From RGIG8700 sp045648505 (lineage in GTDB: Bacteria > Bacillota > Clostridia > RGIG6154): 64,000 nucleotides of DNA. This document shows, piece after piece, positions 23,441 through 31,663 of this stretch; positions within the stretch are counted from its first letter, which is position 1; each line of letters starts with the position of its first letter. A program made the translations under genes and the position numbers. The stretch lies in contig JAZROD010000005.1 in NCBI GenBank assembly GCA_045648505.1, forward strand, positions 1 through 64,000, in the 5' to 3' direction. The notes under the pieces are model-generated. The model made no database searches. It was not told the DNA's origin and saw nothing but the letters and a program-made list of their open reading frames with translations.

Positions 23441-24912
23441 AGAATTATACAAATAAGTCCGCCACTGCCGTCATTTATAATTTTCTGCAGAGTTTCCTGA
23501 AGTTTTAATCTTGCATCATCAGGCATATTGTAAAGCTTATTGTTTATACCCTCGTTTACAAGCTCGTGCAAAGACTTACCAAAAATATTACTGTTCCAGA
23601 TTTCTTTAGGGTCTGTTTCAAATTCGCTTAAAATGTGATTTACAAGTTCTTCTGATTGTCTTTCTGTTCCCACAATGGGACTTACATGAGTTTCTATATC
23701 TGCTTTAATCAGATGGATTGAAGGTGCAGAGGCTTTTAGCTTTATTCCGTATCTTCCGCCTTGTTTTATGATTTCAGGTTGCTCAAGCTTCATATCTGCA
23801 ACAGAAGGGGAAACAATGCCGTAGCCTGTGCGGTTAACCTCATCAAGTGCGCTTGATATTTTATCATATTCCTCTTTCACTTTTGAAAGGCTGTTTATAA
23901 GTGACATAAGGCTTTCCTGTCCGTCTATTTCAAAGCCTGAATTTTCCCCGAGCACCTGATAAAAAAGGTCTTCCTCAACCGCAATTCTTACTCCTGCCAC
24001 ACCTTTACCCATATTGACTTTATCGAGGTAGCTTTCTGTTATATATTGCTTTGCAGACAGTTTTTCGCACACATCAGCAATTTCTCTGATTTTAATCTCA
24101 TCAGGTACTGCTTCATTAACACTTTCCAGAAGTGCACTGTAAAGCCAGTGATTACTGTCTAAACATTCTATCCAGTCAGGCATATTAAAGCTTATTTCTT
24201 TAACAGGAAATTCGTTCAACGCAGTTTCAATAACATACGCAATATCATTTTGATTGATGGTTGCACAATTCATAGCAATAACAGGCGAATTATATTTAAG
24301 AATCATATCTTCTTTAAGCTTTGTTATTTCTGCAGATGTGGGATTTATACTATTTAACAGAATAACAAAAGGTTTATTTATGGCTTTTAACTGTGAAACT
24401 ACCTTTTCTTCTGCCTCAATATAACTTGTTCTCGGTATATCGCATATACTTCCGTCGGTGGTTACCAAAAGACCAATTGTAGAATGTTCATCAATAACCT
24501 TTTTAGTTCCTATTTCTGCCGCCTGAACAAAAGACATTTCCTTATCTGACCATGGTGTGGAAACCATCCTTTCCATTCCCTCTTCTATATAGCCAAGAGA
24601 ATCTTTAACAACATAACCTACACAATCAATCATCTTAACATTAAGATTTGTTTTTCCGCTTAAATTCACTTTAACCGAATCTTCAGGAATAAACTTTGGT
24701 TCAGTTGTCATAATGGTTCTTCCTGCACCGCTTTGAGGAAGTTCATCAATGGCTCTTTGTCTTTTGCTTTCATCTTCTATATTGGGAATAACCATCTCTT
24801 CCATAAACTTTTTTATGAAAGTTGATTTACCTGTTCTTACGGGGCCAACTACTCCTATGTAAATATTCCCCTGTGTTCTTTGTGCAATATCTTCATATAT
24901 ATTTCTGTCCAT
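23437..24912 (-). CDS. spoIVA: SpoIVA, spore coat morphogenetic ATPase
   Basis: The 491-residue protein is full length for SpoIVA. It has a Walker A motif VGPVRTGKST (22-31), the conserved RAIDELPQSGAGRTIMTTEP and MIDCVGY (Walker B/switch region), and the typical short hydrophobic C-terminus GGLICIIL. SpoIVA polymerises on the outer forespore membrane using ATP and forms the base for the spore coat. It is made in the mother cell under sigma-E. The gene is single, with its own terminator. Confidence 0.96.
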   Translation of the reverse strand: MDRNIYEDIAQRTQGNIYIGVVGPVRTGKSTFIKKFMEEMVIPNIEDESKRQRAIDELPQSGAGRTIMTTEPKFIPEDSVKVNLSGKTNLNVKMIDCVGYVVKDSLGYIEEGMERMVSTPWSDKEMSFVQAAEIGTKKVIDEHSTIGLLVTTDGSICDIPRTSYIEAEEKVVSQLKAINKPFVILLNSINPTSAEITKLKEDMILKYNSPVIAMNCATINQNDIAYVIETALNEFPVKEISFNMPDWIECLDSNHWLYSALLESVNEAVPDEIKIREIADVCEKLSAKQYITESYLDKVNMGKGVAGVRIAVEEDLFYQVLGENSGFEIDGQESLMSLINSLSKVKEEYDKISSALDEVNRTGYGIVSPSVADMKLEQPEIIKQGGRYGIKLKASAPSIHLIKADIETHVSPIVGTERQSEELVNHILSEFETDPKEIWNSNIFGKSLHELVNEGINNKLYNMPDDARLKLQETLQKIINDGSGGLICIIL

Positions 24913-25136
24913 AATCTTCCTCCTACAATGGTTACTTTTACTAAACTATATTCAGAAGATATAAAAAATATCACTCCCAAAGGAATGTTAAAATACTCCA
25001 GAACACAAAAAGACAGTAAAATACGCATATATATTGACTGATAAATAATAAAATTTATAACTTAACGAAAAAAATCTCACAATTGGATGTTTCTCTAAGG
25101 GATGTTTAGTGAAACATTCTGACAGGTGCGGAAGTT

Positions 25137-25162
25137 GGGTGAACAGTTTAGGTTGTTCACCC
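25137..25162 (+). terminator. Hairpin GGGTGAACA-N8-TGTTCACCC downstream of the recombinase
   Basis: A perfect 9-bp stem with an 8-base loop is followed by TTTTCCTTTG on the plus strand, so it reads as a plus-strand terminator about 13 bases beyond the stop of the minus-strand recombinase gene. It lies in the 262-base gap between spoIVA and the recombinase. The gap also holds GGATGTTT twice (25084 and 25100 regions) but no convincing gene. Confidence 0.5.
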
Positions 25163-25174
25163 TTTTCCTTTGCC

Positions 25175-26812
25175 TTAAATTGCGTATGCATTTCCTATGT
25201 GAGTGAAATATATGTCGACTTGCTGTGTTGCACTTTTCGACCGCTTTTCACTTCGTTCATGTATAACAATCTTGGACACGAAGGTCAGTAATATTTCAGG
25301 TGTCAGTTCCTTGACGTTCACATATTTCTTTGCCAAGGATACAAACTTCTCTGTGTTTGTGGTTGCAGATTTCAAGGTGTCAATTTCACTTTCCAACTCA
25401 GGAATGCGAATTTGAAGTTCCTTTTGCTCTGTCGTATAACTCTCTGATAACATCTGAAATTGTTTCTCTGTTATCTTCTCTGAAACATAGTCTTCATACA
25501 CACGTTTAAATAACGATTCTAACTCTTTTTCTCGCTTGGTTAATCTACCAAACTCTGCTGATTTTGCCGATAACTCTTTACGGCTTTCTGCAGAGGTTTT
25601 TTGGTTTATAAACTCAGCAAATTCCTTTGTCTTTGTTCTGGCAAAGTAGGTAATTCTCCTGATTTCTTCAAGGATGATTTCGTCCAGAACAGCTTCCCTT
25701 ATAGAATGAGGTGTGCATTGTTCTTCACCTCTGTGTTTTCTATATCTGCTACAAATGAAGTGAAATGCATCCGGGCTTAGAGTTTTACCTCTGACGAAAT
25801 ACAACTTATTACCGCAGTCTGCACAATACAAAAGTCCAACATATTTGTTAATCTCGTCCATGGAATCTCTTCTTCGCTTGCCTTCACGAACTCTGCGAAC
25901 GATTTCCCAAGTATCCATATCTATGATTGCTTCGTGAGTGCCCTCGACGCGAATCCATTCTTCTTCAGGCCTTTGTATTCTCTGCTTATTCTTGTACGAA
26001 ATTGTAGTGCCTTTAAGATTTATTGTATTTCCAATATATACCTCGTTATCAAGAATTGCTGCTACTGTTCTATCGTTCCAACCGTAAGGTTCCGTTACAT
26101 CTGTAGACGCACCGTACTTTCCGGTTTTCTCATAGCCGTACATTGATGGTTTGAGGATTTTTCTCTTTTTGAGAATATTGGCAATATATGTAGGTCCCAA
26201 TCCGCTTGCACATAATCTGTAGATTTCCCTTACAACTGTTGCAGCTTCTTCATCAATTACAAGTTTAATTGATTTCTTGGACCCTATGGGTGTGCTTTCA
26301 TCTCTTGTATAGCCATAAGGCACTTGTGAACTTACTCGTTCTCCACGTTCTGCTTTAAACTTGAAAACAGCACGAACCTTCTTTGATGTTTCCTTGGGAT
26401 ACCATTCGTTAAACAGATTCACAAATGGAGCAAGGTCATTACTTTCGACATTGTTGGAATCATAGTTGTCTTGTACAGCAATATAGCGAACATTATGCTT
26501 CGGGAAAATGACATCTGTGTACATTCCTACTTCAAGATAGTTTCTGCCAAGTCTTGATAAATCCTTTGTAATAAAGTTTTTAACCCTGCCTTCTTCCATC
26601 AACTTAAGTCCTTCCTGAAACGCAGGTCGATCGAAGTTTGTTCCTGAATAACCATCATCAATTAAAAACCTGATGTTTTCAAAGCAATTGTCTTGAGCAA
26701 CTTTTAAGATAATCTTTTTCTGATTCTCTATACTGTTACTATCGCCTTCAAGGTCATCCTCTCGTGATAATCTGCAATATAATAGTGTTAAATCATAATC
26801 TTGGTTTGACAT
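25175..26812 (-). CDS. Large serine recombinase (TndX/TnpX type)
   Basis: The 545-residue protein has an N-terminal resolvase domain with catalytic Ser16 (LLYCRLSREDD), the FITKDLSRLGRNYLEVGMY block, a recombinase domain, a zinc ribbon (LLYCADCGNKL ... FICSRY ... EEQC), a coiled-coil stretch (about 400-480) and a C-terminal DUF4368-like end (LTFVSKIVIHERSEKRSKS). This is the layout of TndX of Tn5397 and TnpX of Tn4451, which excise and insert mobile elements without extra integration factors. A TnpW-like gene lies upstream. No conjugation genes are seen, so the element is either small or a remnant. Confidence 0.93.
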   Translation of the reverse strand: MSNQDYDLTLLYCRLSREDDLEGDSNSIENQKKIILKVAQDNCFENIRFLIDDGYSGTNFDRPAFQEGLKLMEEGRVKNFITKDLSRLGRNYLEVGMYTDVIFPKHNVRYIAVQDNYDSNNVESNDLAPFVNLFNEWYPKETSKKVRAVFKFKAERGERVSSQVPYGYTRDESTPIGSKKSIKLVIDEEAATVVREIYRLCASGLGPTYIANILKKRKILKPSMYGYEKTGKYGASTDVTEPYGWNDRTVAAILDNEVYIGNTINLKGTTISYKNKQRIQRPEEEWIRVEGTHEAIIDMDTWEIVRRVREGKRRRDSMDEINKYVGLLYCADCGNKLYFVRGKTLSPDAFHFICSRYRKHRGEEQCTPHSIREAVLDEIILEEIRRITYFARTKTKEFAEFINQKTSAESRKELSAKSAEFGRLTKREKELESLFKRVYEDYVSEKITEKQFQMLSESYTTEQKELQIRIPELESEIDTLKSATTNTEKFVSLAKKYVNVKELTPEILLTFVSKIVIHERSEKRSKSATQQVDIYFTHIGNAYAI

Positions 26813-26835
26813 TATTCTTTCCCTCCTTCAAAGTC

Positions 26836-26897
26836 AAACCGATTGAGAGTATTGTGAGTAGATATTTCACAACACCACAATACCCTAAACCGATTGA
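26836..26897. repeat. Direct repeat enclosing an inverted repeat before the recombinase
   Basis: AAACCGATTGA occurs at 26836-26846 and again at 26887-26897. Between the copies GTATTGTG (26849-26856) and CACAATAC (26876-26883) form an 8-bp inverted repeat. The structure is immediately upstream of the recombinase gene and could be an operator or a recombinase binding site. Confidence 0.45.
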
Positions 26898-26910
26898 AAA
26901 GTCCAGACTT

Positions 26911-27183
26911 TTAGGAGACTTTGTCTATATTATCCTGAATATCTATTGTTATCAGTCTTCGTATATGGTCCTCAACATTTTTCTTTGAGTTCATATCAAA
27001 GATTGAATTTACAATATAATTCATATTACCGACATGAGTTTTCCTCGTTTTTACCATTTCGTTATCGGTGATACTATATGAATATCTCCGTCTAACCGAT
27101 GTGGCAATTTCGGAATTGTATTCTCTGTCTATATCTATAGCAAAATCTTCATTAAAGTCCATAGGTATTTCCTTCTTATTCAT
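26911..27183 (-). CDS. TnpW-like transposon small protein
   Basis: The 90-residue protein is charged in its first half (MNKKEIPMDFNEDFAIDIDR). Its second half carries a segment RKTHVGNMNYIVNSIFDMNS KKNVEDHIRRLITID that follows the pattern of TnpW-family proteins of Tn4451-like elements (a TYxVxxxF strand, then an amphipathic ExxxxKxxRLI helix). It has a strong ribosome binding site (AAAGGAG). TnpW proteins have no firmly known role. The position upstream of a TnpX/TndX-type recombinase supports the call. Confidence 0.65.
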   Translation of the reverse strand: MNKKEIPMDFNEDFAIDIDREYNSEIATSVRRRYSYSITDNEMVKTRKTHVGNMNYIVNSIFDMNSKKNVEDHIRRLITIDIQDNIDKVS

Positions 27184-27301
27184 AAAAATTCTCCTTTCGG
27201 ATTAATGATCAAAATTAAATACTTTTATTGCCTTAACGAAGCTCCTTTCTATAGATTTTTGACCGCCTTTTAAAATATAGGCAATAAGCGTGTATTCACT
27301 A

Positions 27302-27442
27302 AGCTTTGCACTTGCCTCCGGTTACATTTCCTAAGCCTCGGTCCTGCTCGACCATAACCTCGTGTTTTCAAACAGTTGAATCGCTCGTTCTCGAAAGAGA
27401 AGTCTTGGCGCTCGCTGTGTTGTATAAATCACCGTGCAAGCT
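27302..27442. ncRNA. Candidate structured RNA in a GC-richer intergenic patch
   Basis: The 400 bases between the TnpW-like gene and the next gene are richer in G and C than neighbouring intergenic DNA. The ends pair: AGCTT(T)GCAC at 27302-27311 with GTGCAAGCT at 27434-27442. Inside are GGTC-CTGCTC-GACC (27340-27353) and TTCTC-GAAA-GAGAA (27388-27401), the latter with a GNRA tetraloop. On the minus strand ACCTTGAAAATTAAATAGC lies just outside and recalls rRNA spacer sequences. This could be a structured RNA, a leader or a relic of an rRNA spacer. No known RNA family was recognised. Confidence 0.3.
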
Positions 27443-27471
27443 ATTTAATTTTCAAGGTTCAAATTCCACGA

Positions 27472-27500
27472 TTGACATTTTTATTCATATCGTGTATAAT
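27472..27500 (+). promoter_or_regulatory. Perfect consensus promoter for the zinc-ribbon gene
   Basis: TTGACA (27472-27477), a 17-bp spacer and TATAAT (27495-27500) match the sigma-A consensus at all 12 positions. The predicted transcript starts near 27507 and has a leader of about 80-100 bases before the gene at 27585/27606. Confidence 0.85.
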
Positions 27501-27584
27501 TTGTTGTGTGGCTATTCTAACATATTGCAAGAACTGCGTCAACCGATTTTGCCTACGTTTTAAAAAGTAGTGGAATTATAAATT

Positions 27585-28691
27585 ATGTATCGTGGAAGTG
27601 ATTATATGGCAAGTATAAAAAGTTTAGATGAGAAACCTTTTGATTTTGGATATATAACGGCACAATTTTATAAAGATTATGTCATTATTGGCAAAGAAAA
27701 AGTTTCGCTTGGTCAGATTTCAACTGAAATTCTGGAATTGTCGGATGAACAGCTTGATAATTTAAAAACAGCATTAACAGATTTAAGGAAAGCATTTCTT
27801 GAAAAGCTTTATGGGGAATACGAATCAAATTTAATGATTATATCATCATGCAGCTTTGATGGCTTTGCTCCATATCTAAACAAAGCATTAGATATTGTTC
27901 TTAGCCTGCCTTTATATGGCCGCTTTGAGTTTGATAAAAGAAGATACATATCAGAGTTCAGGGAAATATATGAAACTTATCCCAAAAGTGAAGGCAGAAG
28001 CATATTAAACAGAATTTTAATAGCCTTGTTATCAATCAATGATGAAATACTAATTTTTAAAATATATGCAACTGCATTTGTTGATTTATATATAGAAAAT
28101 GTCACCGCAAGAACCCCTGCACATTTTGCACATGCAGTATATCAGTTTCTTAATAATAAAGAATTGCAGCAAAATCTCGAATCGCTTATTCCAAAATATC
28201 CGGCAATTACATTTAAGGCAGAAATGCCGGCAAATATTGAATATATTACTTGTCCTGATCCTGATTGTAAAGAAAACTATATTTTGGCAGAAAGAGTAAT
28301 TTTCAGATCTCTCGGAGGGTTTTTAAATTCAGATCTATTTAGAGGATTAAATGTTAAGCACTCACCTAAAAGATGTCATAATTGCAAACGATTTTTTCTT
28401 TTGCCAACCGGTCACGATACTCACTATTGCAACAGAGTAGCACCAAATGATCCAAAAGGTAGAATATGCAGTAAAGTAGGTCCTCATAAAAAAGAAAACT
28501 CAGACGAATTCAGGTCTCCAATAAAAAAAGAATATGACAGAACCTATGACCGATTATCCAAGCGAAAATCAAGCGGATTAGATTATTCCAAGTGGCTTGA
28601 ACAGAGTACATTAGCTATGGATATTAAAGAGCGTGGTGAGTCCGGAGAAATTTCACTTGATGAAGCAATTAGGCTGCTGAAAGAAATATAA
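27585..28691 (+). CDS. Zinc-ribbon protein of unknown function (DUF6076-like)
   Basis: The product is 368 residues from the ATG at 27585, or 361 from the in-frame ATG at 27606, which has GGAAGTG before it; both starts are possible. The N-terminal two thirds are helical with no recognised motif. Near residues 220-300 are cysteine pairs: CPDPDCKENY, then KRCHNCKRFFLLPTGHDTHYC and a later Cys in GRICSKVG, which form zinc-finger-like sites. This pattern resembles the DUF6076 family found on Firmicute mobile elements. It is transcribed from a perfect promoter, opposite to all its neighbours, and closed by a strong terminator, so it is an independent, probably accessory gene. Confidence 0.75.
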   Translation: MYRGSDYMASIKSLDEKPFDFGYITAQFYKDYVIIGKEKVSLGQISTEILELSDEQLDNLKTALTDLRKAFLEKLYGEYESNLMIISSCSFDGFAPYLNKALDIVLSLPLYGRFEFDKRRYISEFREIYETYPKSEGRSILNRILIALLSINDEILIFKIYATAFVDLYIENVTARTPAHFAHAVYQFLNNKELQQNLESLIPKYPAITFKAEMPANIEYITCPDPDCKENYILAERVIFRSLGGFLNSDLFRGLNVKHSPKRCHNCKRFFLLPTGHDTHYCNRVAPNDPKGRICSKVGPHKKENSDEFRSPIKKEYDRTYDRLSKRKSSGLDYSKWLEQSTLAMDIKERGESGEISLDEAIRLLKEI

Positions 28692-28698
28692 AACAGAA

Positions 28699-28742
28699 AA
28701 AATGACGGTATATTCGAGTTCTTTCGAATATACCGTCATTTT
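28699..28742. terminator. Strong bidirectional terminator
   Basis: A perfect 19-bp stem (28699-28717 with 28724-28742; loop GTTCTT) flanked by A and T runs separates the plus-strand zinc-ribbon gene from the minus-strand gene at 28762. Confidence 0.92.
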
Positions 28743-28761
28743 TGTTTTGTAATTAATTTGT

Positions 28762-29310
28762 TTATTCCATTGTGCCGACCATTTCATTTATATCGCCATA
28801 TGAGTCTACTATTATTGTTTTGGTTTTGCTCGGTGCCACATTGCCGAATCCGTCTATGTAAGCTTTATTTTTCTCTTTTATGATCTCATTTCGTATTTTT
28901 GTTTCCTCGTCCGTGAGATAGCAAGTGTCTTTGCTCATGATTTCATCATTTGGATTTATGGACTCCTCTGGATTTGGCTCCCATTTCGCATATAGAACAT
29001 CCGGCTTTATGAATTTGAATGTTGTTACCTGATTCTGCTTTGTCCTCGGATCGGTGAACCATCCCTTGAATGTGTAACCATATTTTGTTGGGATGTAACC
29101 TTCAAGGCTAATGCTCTCGCCGTATCTTTTGGTTATTGGCCTGATAAAGTTTCCGCCGTCCGAGGCGAATTGCAAGATCACATTTCCTATGAATCCAATT
29201 TCGCTATCGAATATGCGCTGATTCCTTCTCATCTGCCAGGGTGCCGCCGATGCGGTTGTTGTTAATAGCATTGTCGTGGCAAGCGCCGTACATATTATTT
29301 TCTTTTTCAT
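28762..29310 (-). CDS. Secreted protein with an InlB B-type repeat
   Basis: The 182-residue product has a signal peptide (MKKKIICTALATTMLLTTTA SA). Residues 45-115 then match one Listeria/Bacteroides InlB B-repeat: VILQFASDGGNFIRPITKRY, GYIPTKYGYTFKGWFTDPRT and DVLYAKWEPNP. Such repeats are small beta-grasp-like units in surface adhesins. The tail (120-182) is charged and has no anchor motif, so the protein may be released or attach through other proteins. The gene lies between two long hairpins. Confidence 0.8.
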   Translation of the reverse strand: MKKKIICTALATTMLLTTTASAAPWQMRRNQRIFDSEIGFIGNVILQFASDGGNFIRPITKRYGESISLEGYIPTKYGYTFKGWFTDPRTKQNQVTTFKFIKPDVLYAKWEPNPEESINPNDEIMSKDTCYLTDEETKIRNEIIKEKNKAYIDGFGNVAPSKTKTIIVDSYGDINEMVGTME

Positions 29311-29339
29311 AATCTCATCCTTTCATTTTGGGCATAAAA

Positions 29340-29381
29340 ATGCCGACATACTCGAATTTCATTCATCGAATATGTCGGCAT
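29340..29381 (-). terminator. Hairpin terminator overlapping the end of the 29359 gene
   Basis: ATGCCGACATA(C)TCGA (29340-29355) pairs with TCGAATATGTCGGCAT (29366-29381), one mismatch, 10-base loop. On the minus strand it ends in TTTTTATGCCC. The stop codon of the small gene lies in the stem. Its CGACATATTCGA half resembles CGGTATATTCGA in the terminator at 28699. Confidence 0.75.
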
Positions 29382-29643
29382 CATTTTCAAAGCATTCTAT
29401 AAAGAACCTTGCTCCTAATTTGAATCCTTTTATAAAGGTTTGACATTCTGTAATTTGTATCATTTCGTCATAGCAGACTTTGATCTTATCAAACAATTCT
29501 TTTTCTTGATCATTTAGATTTTTGAGCAGCTCTTCTTCGTTTTTGGTTAATAACCTGAATGCCTTGTCAAACTTCCGTTGACTTTGGAATGGTCTTTCCA
29601 TCGGATTAATATTCCCATACCAGAATTCTTCAAGCAGTTTCAT
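29359..29643 (-). CDS. DUF6809-like small helical protein
   Basis: The start is the ATG at 29643 (MKLLEEFWYGNINPMERPFQ), with AAGGAGGTG 8 bases before it. The 94-residue protein is charged and helical, ending in YDEMIQITECQTFIKGFKLG ARFFIECF. The opening LLEEFWYGNI and the closing F..GF.LGAR segment follow the DUF6809 pattern of small proteins found around mobile elements in Clostridia. No function is known. It lies between the accessory block and the long pilus/kinase gene run. Confidence 0.65.
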   Translation of the reverse strand: MKLLEEFWYGNINPMERPFQSQRKFDKAFRLLTKNEEELLKNLNDQEKELFDKIKVCYDEMIQITECQTFIKGFKLGARFFIECFENDADIFDE

Positions 29644-29710
29644 CTCGTTCACCTCCTTGTGACACAAACAGTACCACAAGAATTTATGAAAGTCCAGAGA
29701 AATTTATAGC

Positions 29711-30754
29711 TTATTTTTCCAATCTTCCGTATGCGTAAAAATGTGATTTCCAGTATGCGGTTTGTGTACTTGCATATTTTATTGGATCTCCGCAATGTAG
29801 CATCTTTCCGTCACCTGCATAAATGCCTACATGTGTAACAGGCTCGGAGGACTGATATGTATTTTCAAAAAATATCAAGTCACCCGCTCTCGCTTCTGAC
29901 GGACTTATCTTTTTGCATTGATTATATATTTGTTGTGCTGTTGTTCTTGGTAGATTGTAGACTCCGGAATGAGTGTATGTCCAACACACGAATCCAGAAC
30001 AGTCAAAGGACGTTTCCGGTGTTGAACCACCCCACACATACGGAAATCCAATATATTTTTCTCCCTCTGTGAAAAGTCTACCTGCATATGTTAGTTTGTA
30101 TAGCTTTTTTTCAATTCCCATCTTTTCATCGTTAAGCTGTTTAAGTAATTCTTTCTTTACTTTTATTTCTTCATCAATTGCAGCAATTTCTTCACTTGCC
30201 TGATTGATCTGAAGGTCAAACTCATTTTTCTGGCTTTGATATTCAGCAGAGATTTCGTCTAGTTCTTTTTTTCTGTCATCAACTTCTTTTTTTGCCTTAG
30301 CAAACTCATTGAATATTTTCCTATCGTGTTCAGAGATTTGTTTTATATATTCTGTTCTTTTGGTAATCTCCATTATATCTTTGGACTGCAAAAATGCTTC
30401 AATATATGCTATATTACCTTTTTCATATAAAACAACAAGCCTTTTATAAAAAACTTCTTTTTTCTCATCTTCTTTTTCTTGTGCTTGATTTAATTCTTCT
30501 GTTACTGCCTCAATCTTACCGCTTAATTCATCAAGTTGTCCCTGAACTTCTTTTAGGTCAGCATTAATTTCTAGTATGCTATTTTTAAGTTCCCTTTTCC
30601 CTTTTTCAAGTTCTTCAATCGCTTTTTCTATTCCTGAAATCTCCGCATTTTTGGCTACAAGTTGTGATTCCAGTGCAATTACATCTTCAGCATAAACATT
30701 TACGGACATTATTGATAAAATGCAAACCATCAATATAATAATTTTATTTTTCAA
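29711..30754 (-). CDS. Coiled-coil NlpC/P60 peptidoglycan endopeptidase (CwlO/PcsB-like)
   Basis: Translation starts at TTG (30754) after GGGGGATAAACC. The product has a signal peptide (1-22), a long coiled coil (about 25-215) and an NlpC/P60 domain with catalytic Cys in TSFDCSGFVCW near residue 250, followed by VTHVGIYAGDGKMLHCGDP with the His residues. It lies 12 bases after ftsX. In Firmicutes FtsEX activates exactly this kind of hydrolase (CwlO, PcsB) through the coiled coil. The inferred role is controlled cutting of wall peptides during growth or division, or to let a pilus through the wall. Confidence 0.92.
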   Translation of the reverse strand: MKNKIIILMVCILSIMSVNVYAEDVIALESQLVAKNAEISGIEKAIEELEKGKRELKNSILEINADLKEVQGQLDELSGKIEAVTEELNQAQEKEDEKKEVFYKRLVVLYEKGNIAYIEAFLQSKDIMEITKRTEYIKQISEHDRKIFNEFAKAKKEVDDRKKELDEISAEYQSQKNEFDLQINQASEEIAAIDEEIKVKKELLKQLNDEKMGIEKKLYKLTYAGRLFTEGEKYIGFPYVWGGSTPETSFDCSGFVCWTYTHSGVYNLPRTTAQQIYNQCKKISPSEARAGDLIFFENTYQSSEPVTHVGIYAGDGKMLHCGDPIKYASTQTAYWKSHFYAYGRLEK

Positions 30755-30766
30755 GGTTTATCCCCC

Positions 30767-31663
30767 TTATGCTTTTATGTATTTCTTCACAGAATAAACG
30801 CTTCCTGTTATACCGATAAATAATCCAAACAAAATACACGATACAAATAATCTAAATATAATTTGATGTGTTTTATATATTTGAACAATGTTTTCTATAT
30901 ATCCGCTTACAATGCTTGAACAGTAAGCATACCCAATCACAACGCATATGAAACCAATTAGCGCCCCCACAAGCCCAATTATCAGACCCTCTATAATAAA
31001 GGGAATCACGATATAATCATTAGTTGCACCGACATATCTCATTGTATATATATCGTCTTTACGAGCTGATACCGATATTTTTATAGTATTTGAAATTATG
31101 AATATAGAAATAATTGCAAAAATTATCATAAGCACAAAACTACCATTCTTTAATCCAGATGAAATATCCATAATTTGCGAAACAAAATCCTGATTATTTT
31201 TAACCCATGATACATCAATAATTTTCCCAAGCGCTTCTGCTACAGTGTTTGCTTTAGATATGTCTCTTAATGTTATTTCAAACGATGCTCTTAACGGATT
31301 GTCTTCCTCTAACCCATTTAGAAAGTCATAATCTGAACCGAACATTTCTTTACATTCTTCCAAAGCATCAGCCTCAGATATAAACCTCACTTCTGCTATA
31401 TTCTTTATTTTACCGATTTCTTCTTCAATCGCTTTAACGCGTTCTTCTGGTGTACCCTTTTCCAAATATGCACAAACCGCATATTGTGATTTAAACTGGT
31501 CGCTTATATAGTTTATATTGCTTGAAAAAGATATATAAGCTCCAAACAGGCAAAGGCTTGACATAACTATAACAATGGATGATATTACAACATTTCTATT
31601 AAACCATAACCCTTCTATGGCATCATTTATAAAAGAGAATAATTTCTTTATCTTAATATCCAT
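30767..31663 (-). CDS. ftsX: FtsX, membrane partner of FtsE
   Basis: The start is the ATG at 31663 (MDIKIKKLFSFINDAIEGLW) after GGAGG, overlapping the ftsE stop. The 298-residue protein has one membrane helix near 20-45, an extracellular domain (about 50-160) and three C-terminal helices, the usual FtsX topology; SARKDDIYTMRYVGATNDYI is the conserved cytoplasmic coupling segment. FtsX passes the ATPase signal of FtsE across the membrane to a wall hydrolase, here probably the next gene. Confidence 0.95.
   Translation of the reverse strand: MDIKIKKLFSFINDAIEGLWFNRNVVISSIVIVMSSLCLFGAYISFSSNINYISDQFKSQYAVCAYLEKGTPEERVKAIEEEIGKIKNIAEVRFISEADALEECKEMFGSDYDFLNGLEEDNPLRASFEITLRDISKANTVAEALGKIIDVSWVKNNQDFVSQIMDISSGLKNGSFVLMIIFAIISIFIISNTIKISVSARKDDIYTMRYVGATNDYIVIPFIIEGLIIGLVGALIGFICVVIGYAYCSSIVSGYIENIVQIYKTHQIIFRLFVSCILFGLFIGITGSVYSVKKYIKA

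Noticed and set aside
24988..25191. 67-residue minus-strand frame after the serine recombinase
   Set aside because: It lies over a hairpin, overlaps the recombinase end and shows no family features.
29711..30754. NlpC/P60 protein as a conjugation lytic enzyme of the nearby mobile element
   Set aside because: The long coiled coil and its position directly after ftsE-ftsX fit a CwlO/PcsB-type hydrolase much better, and no conjugation genes are present.
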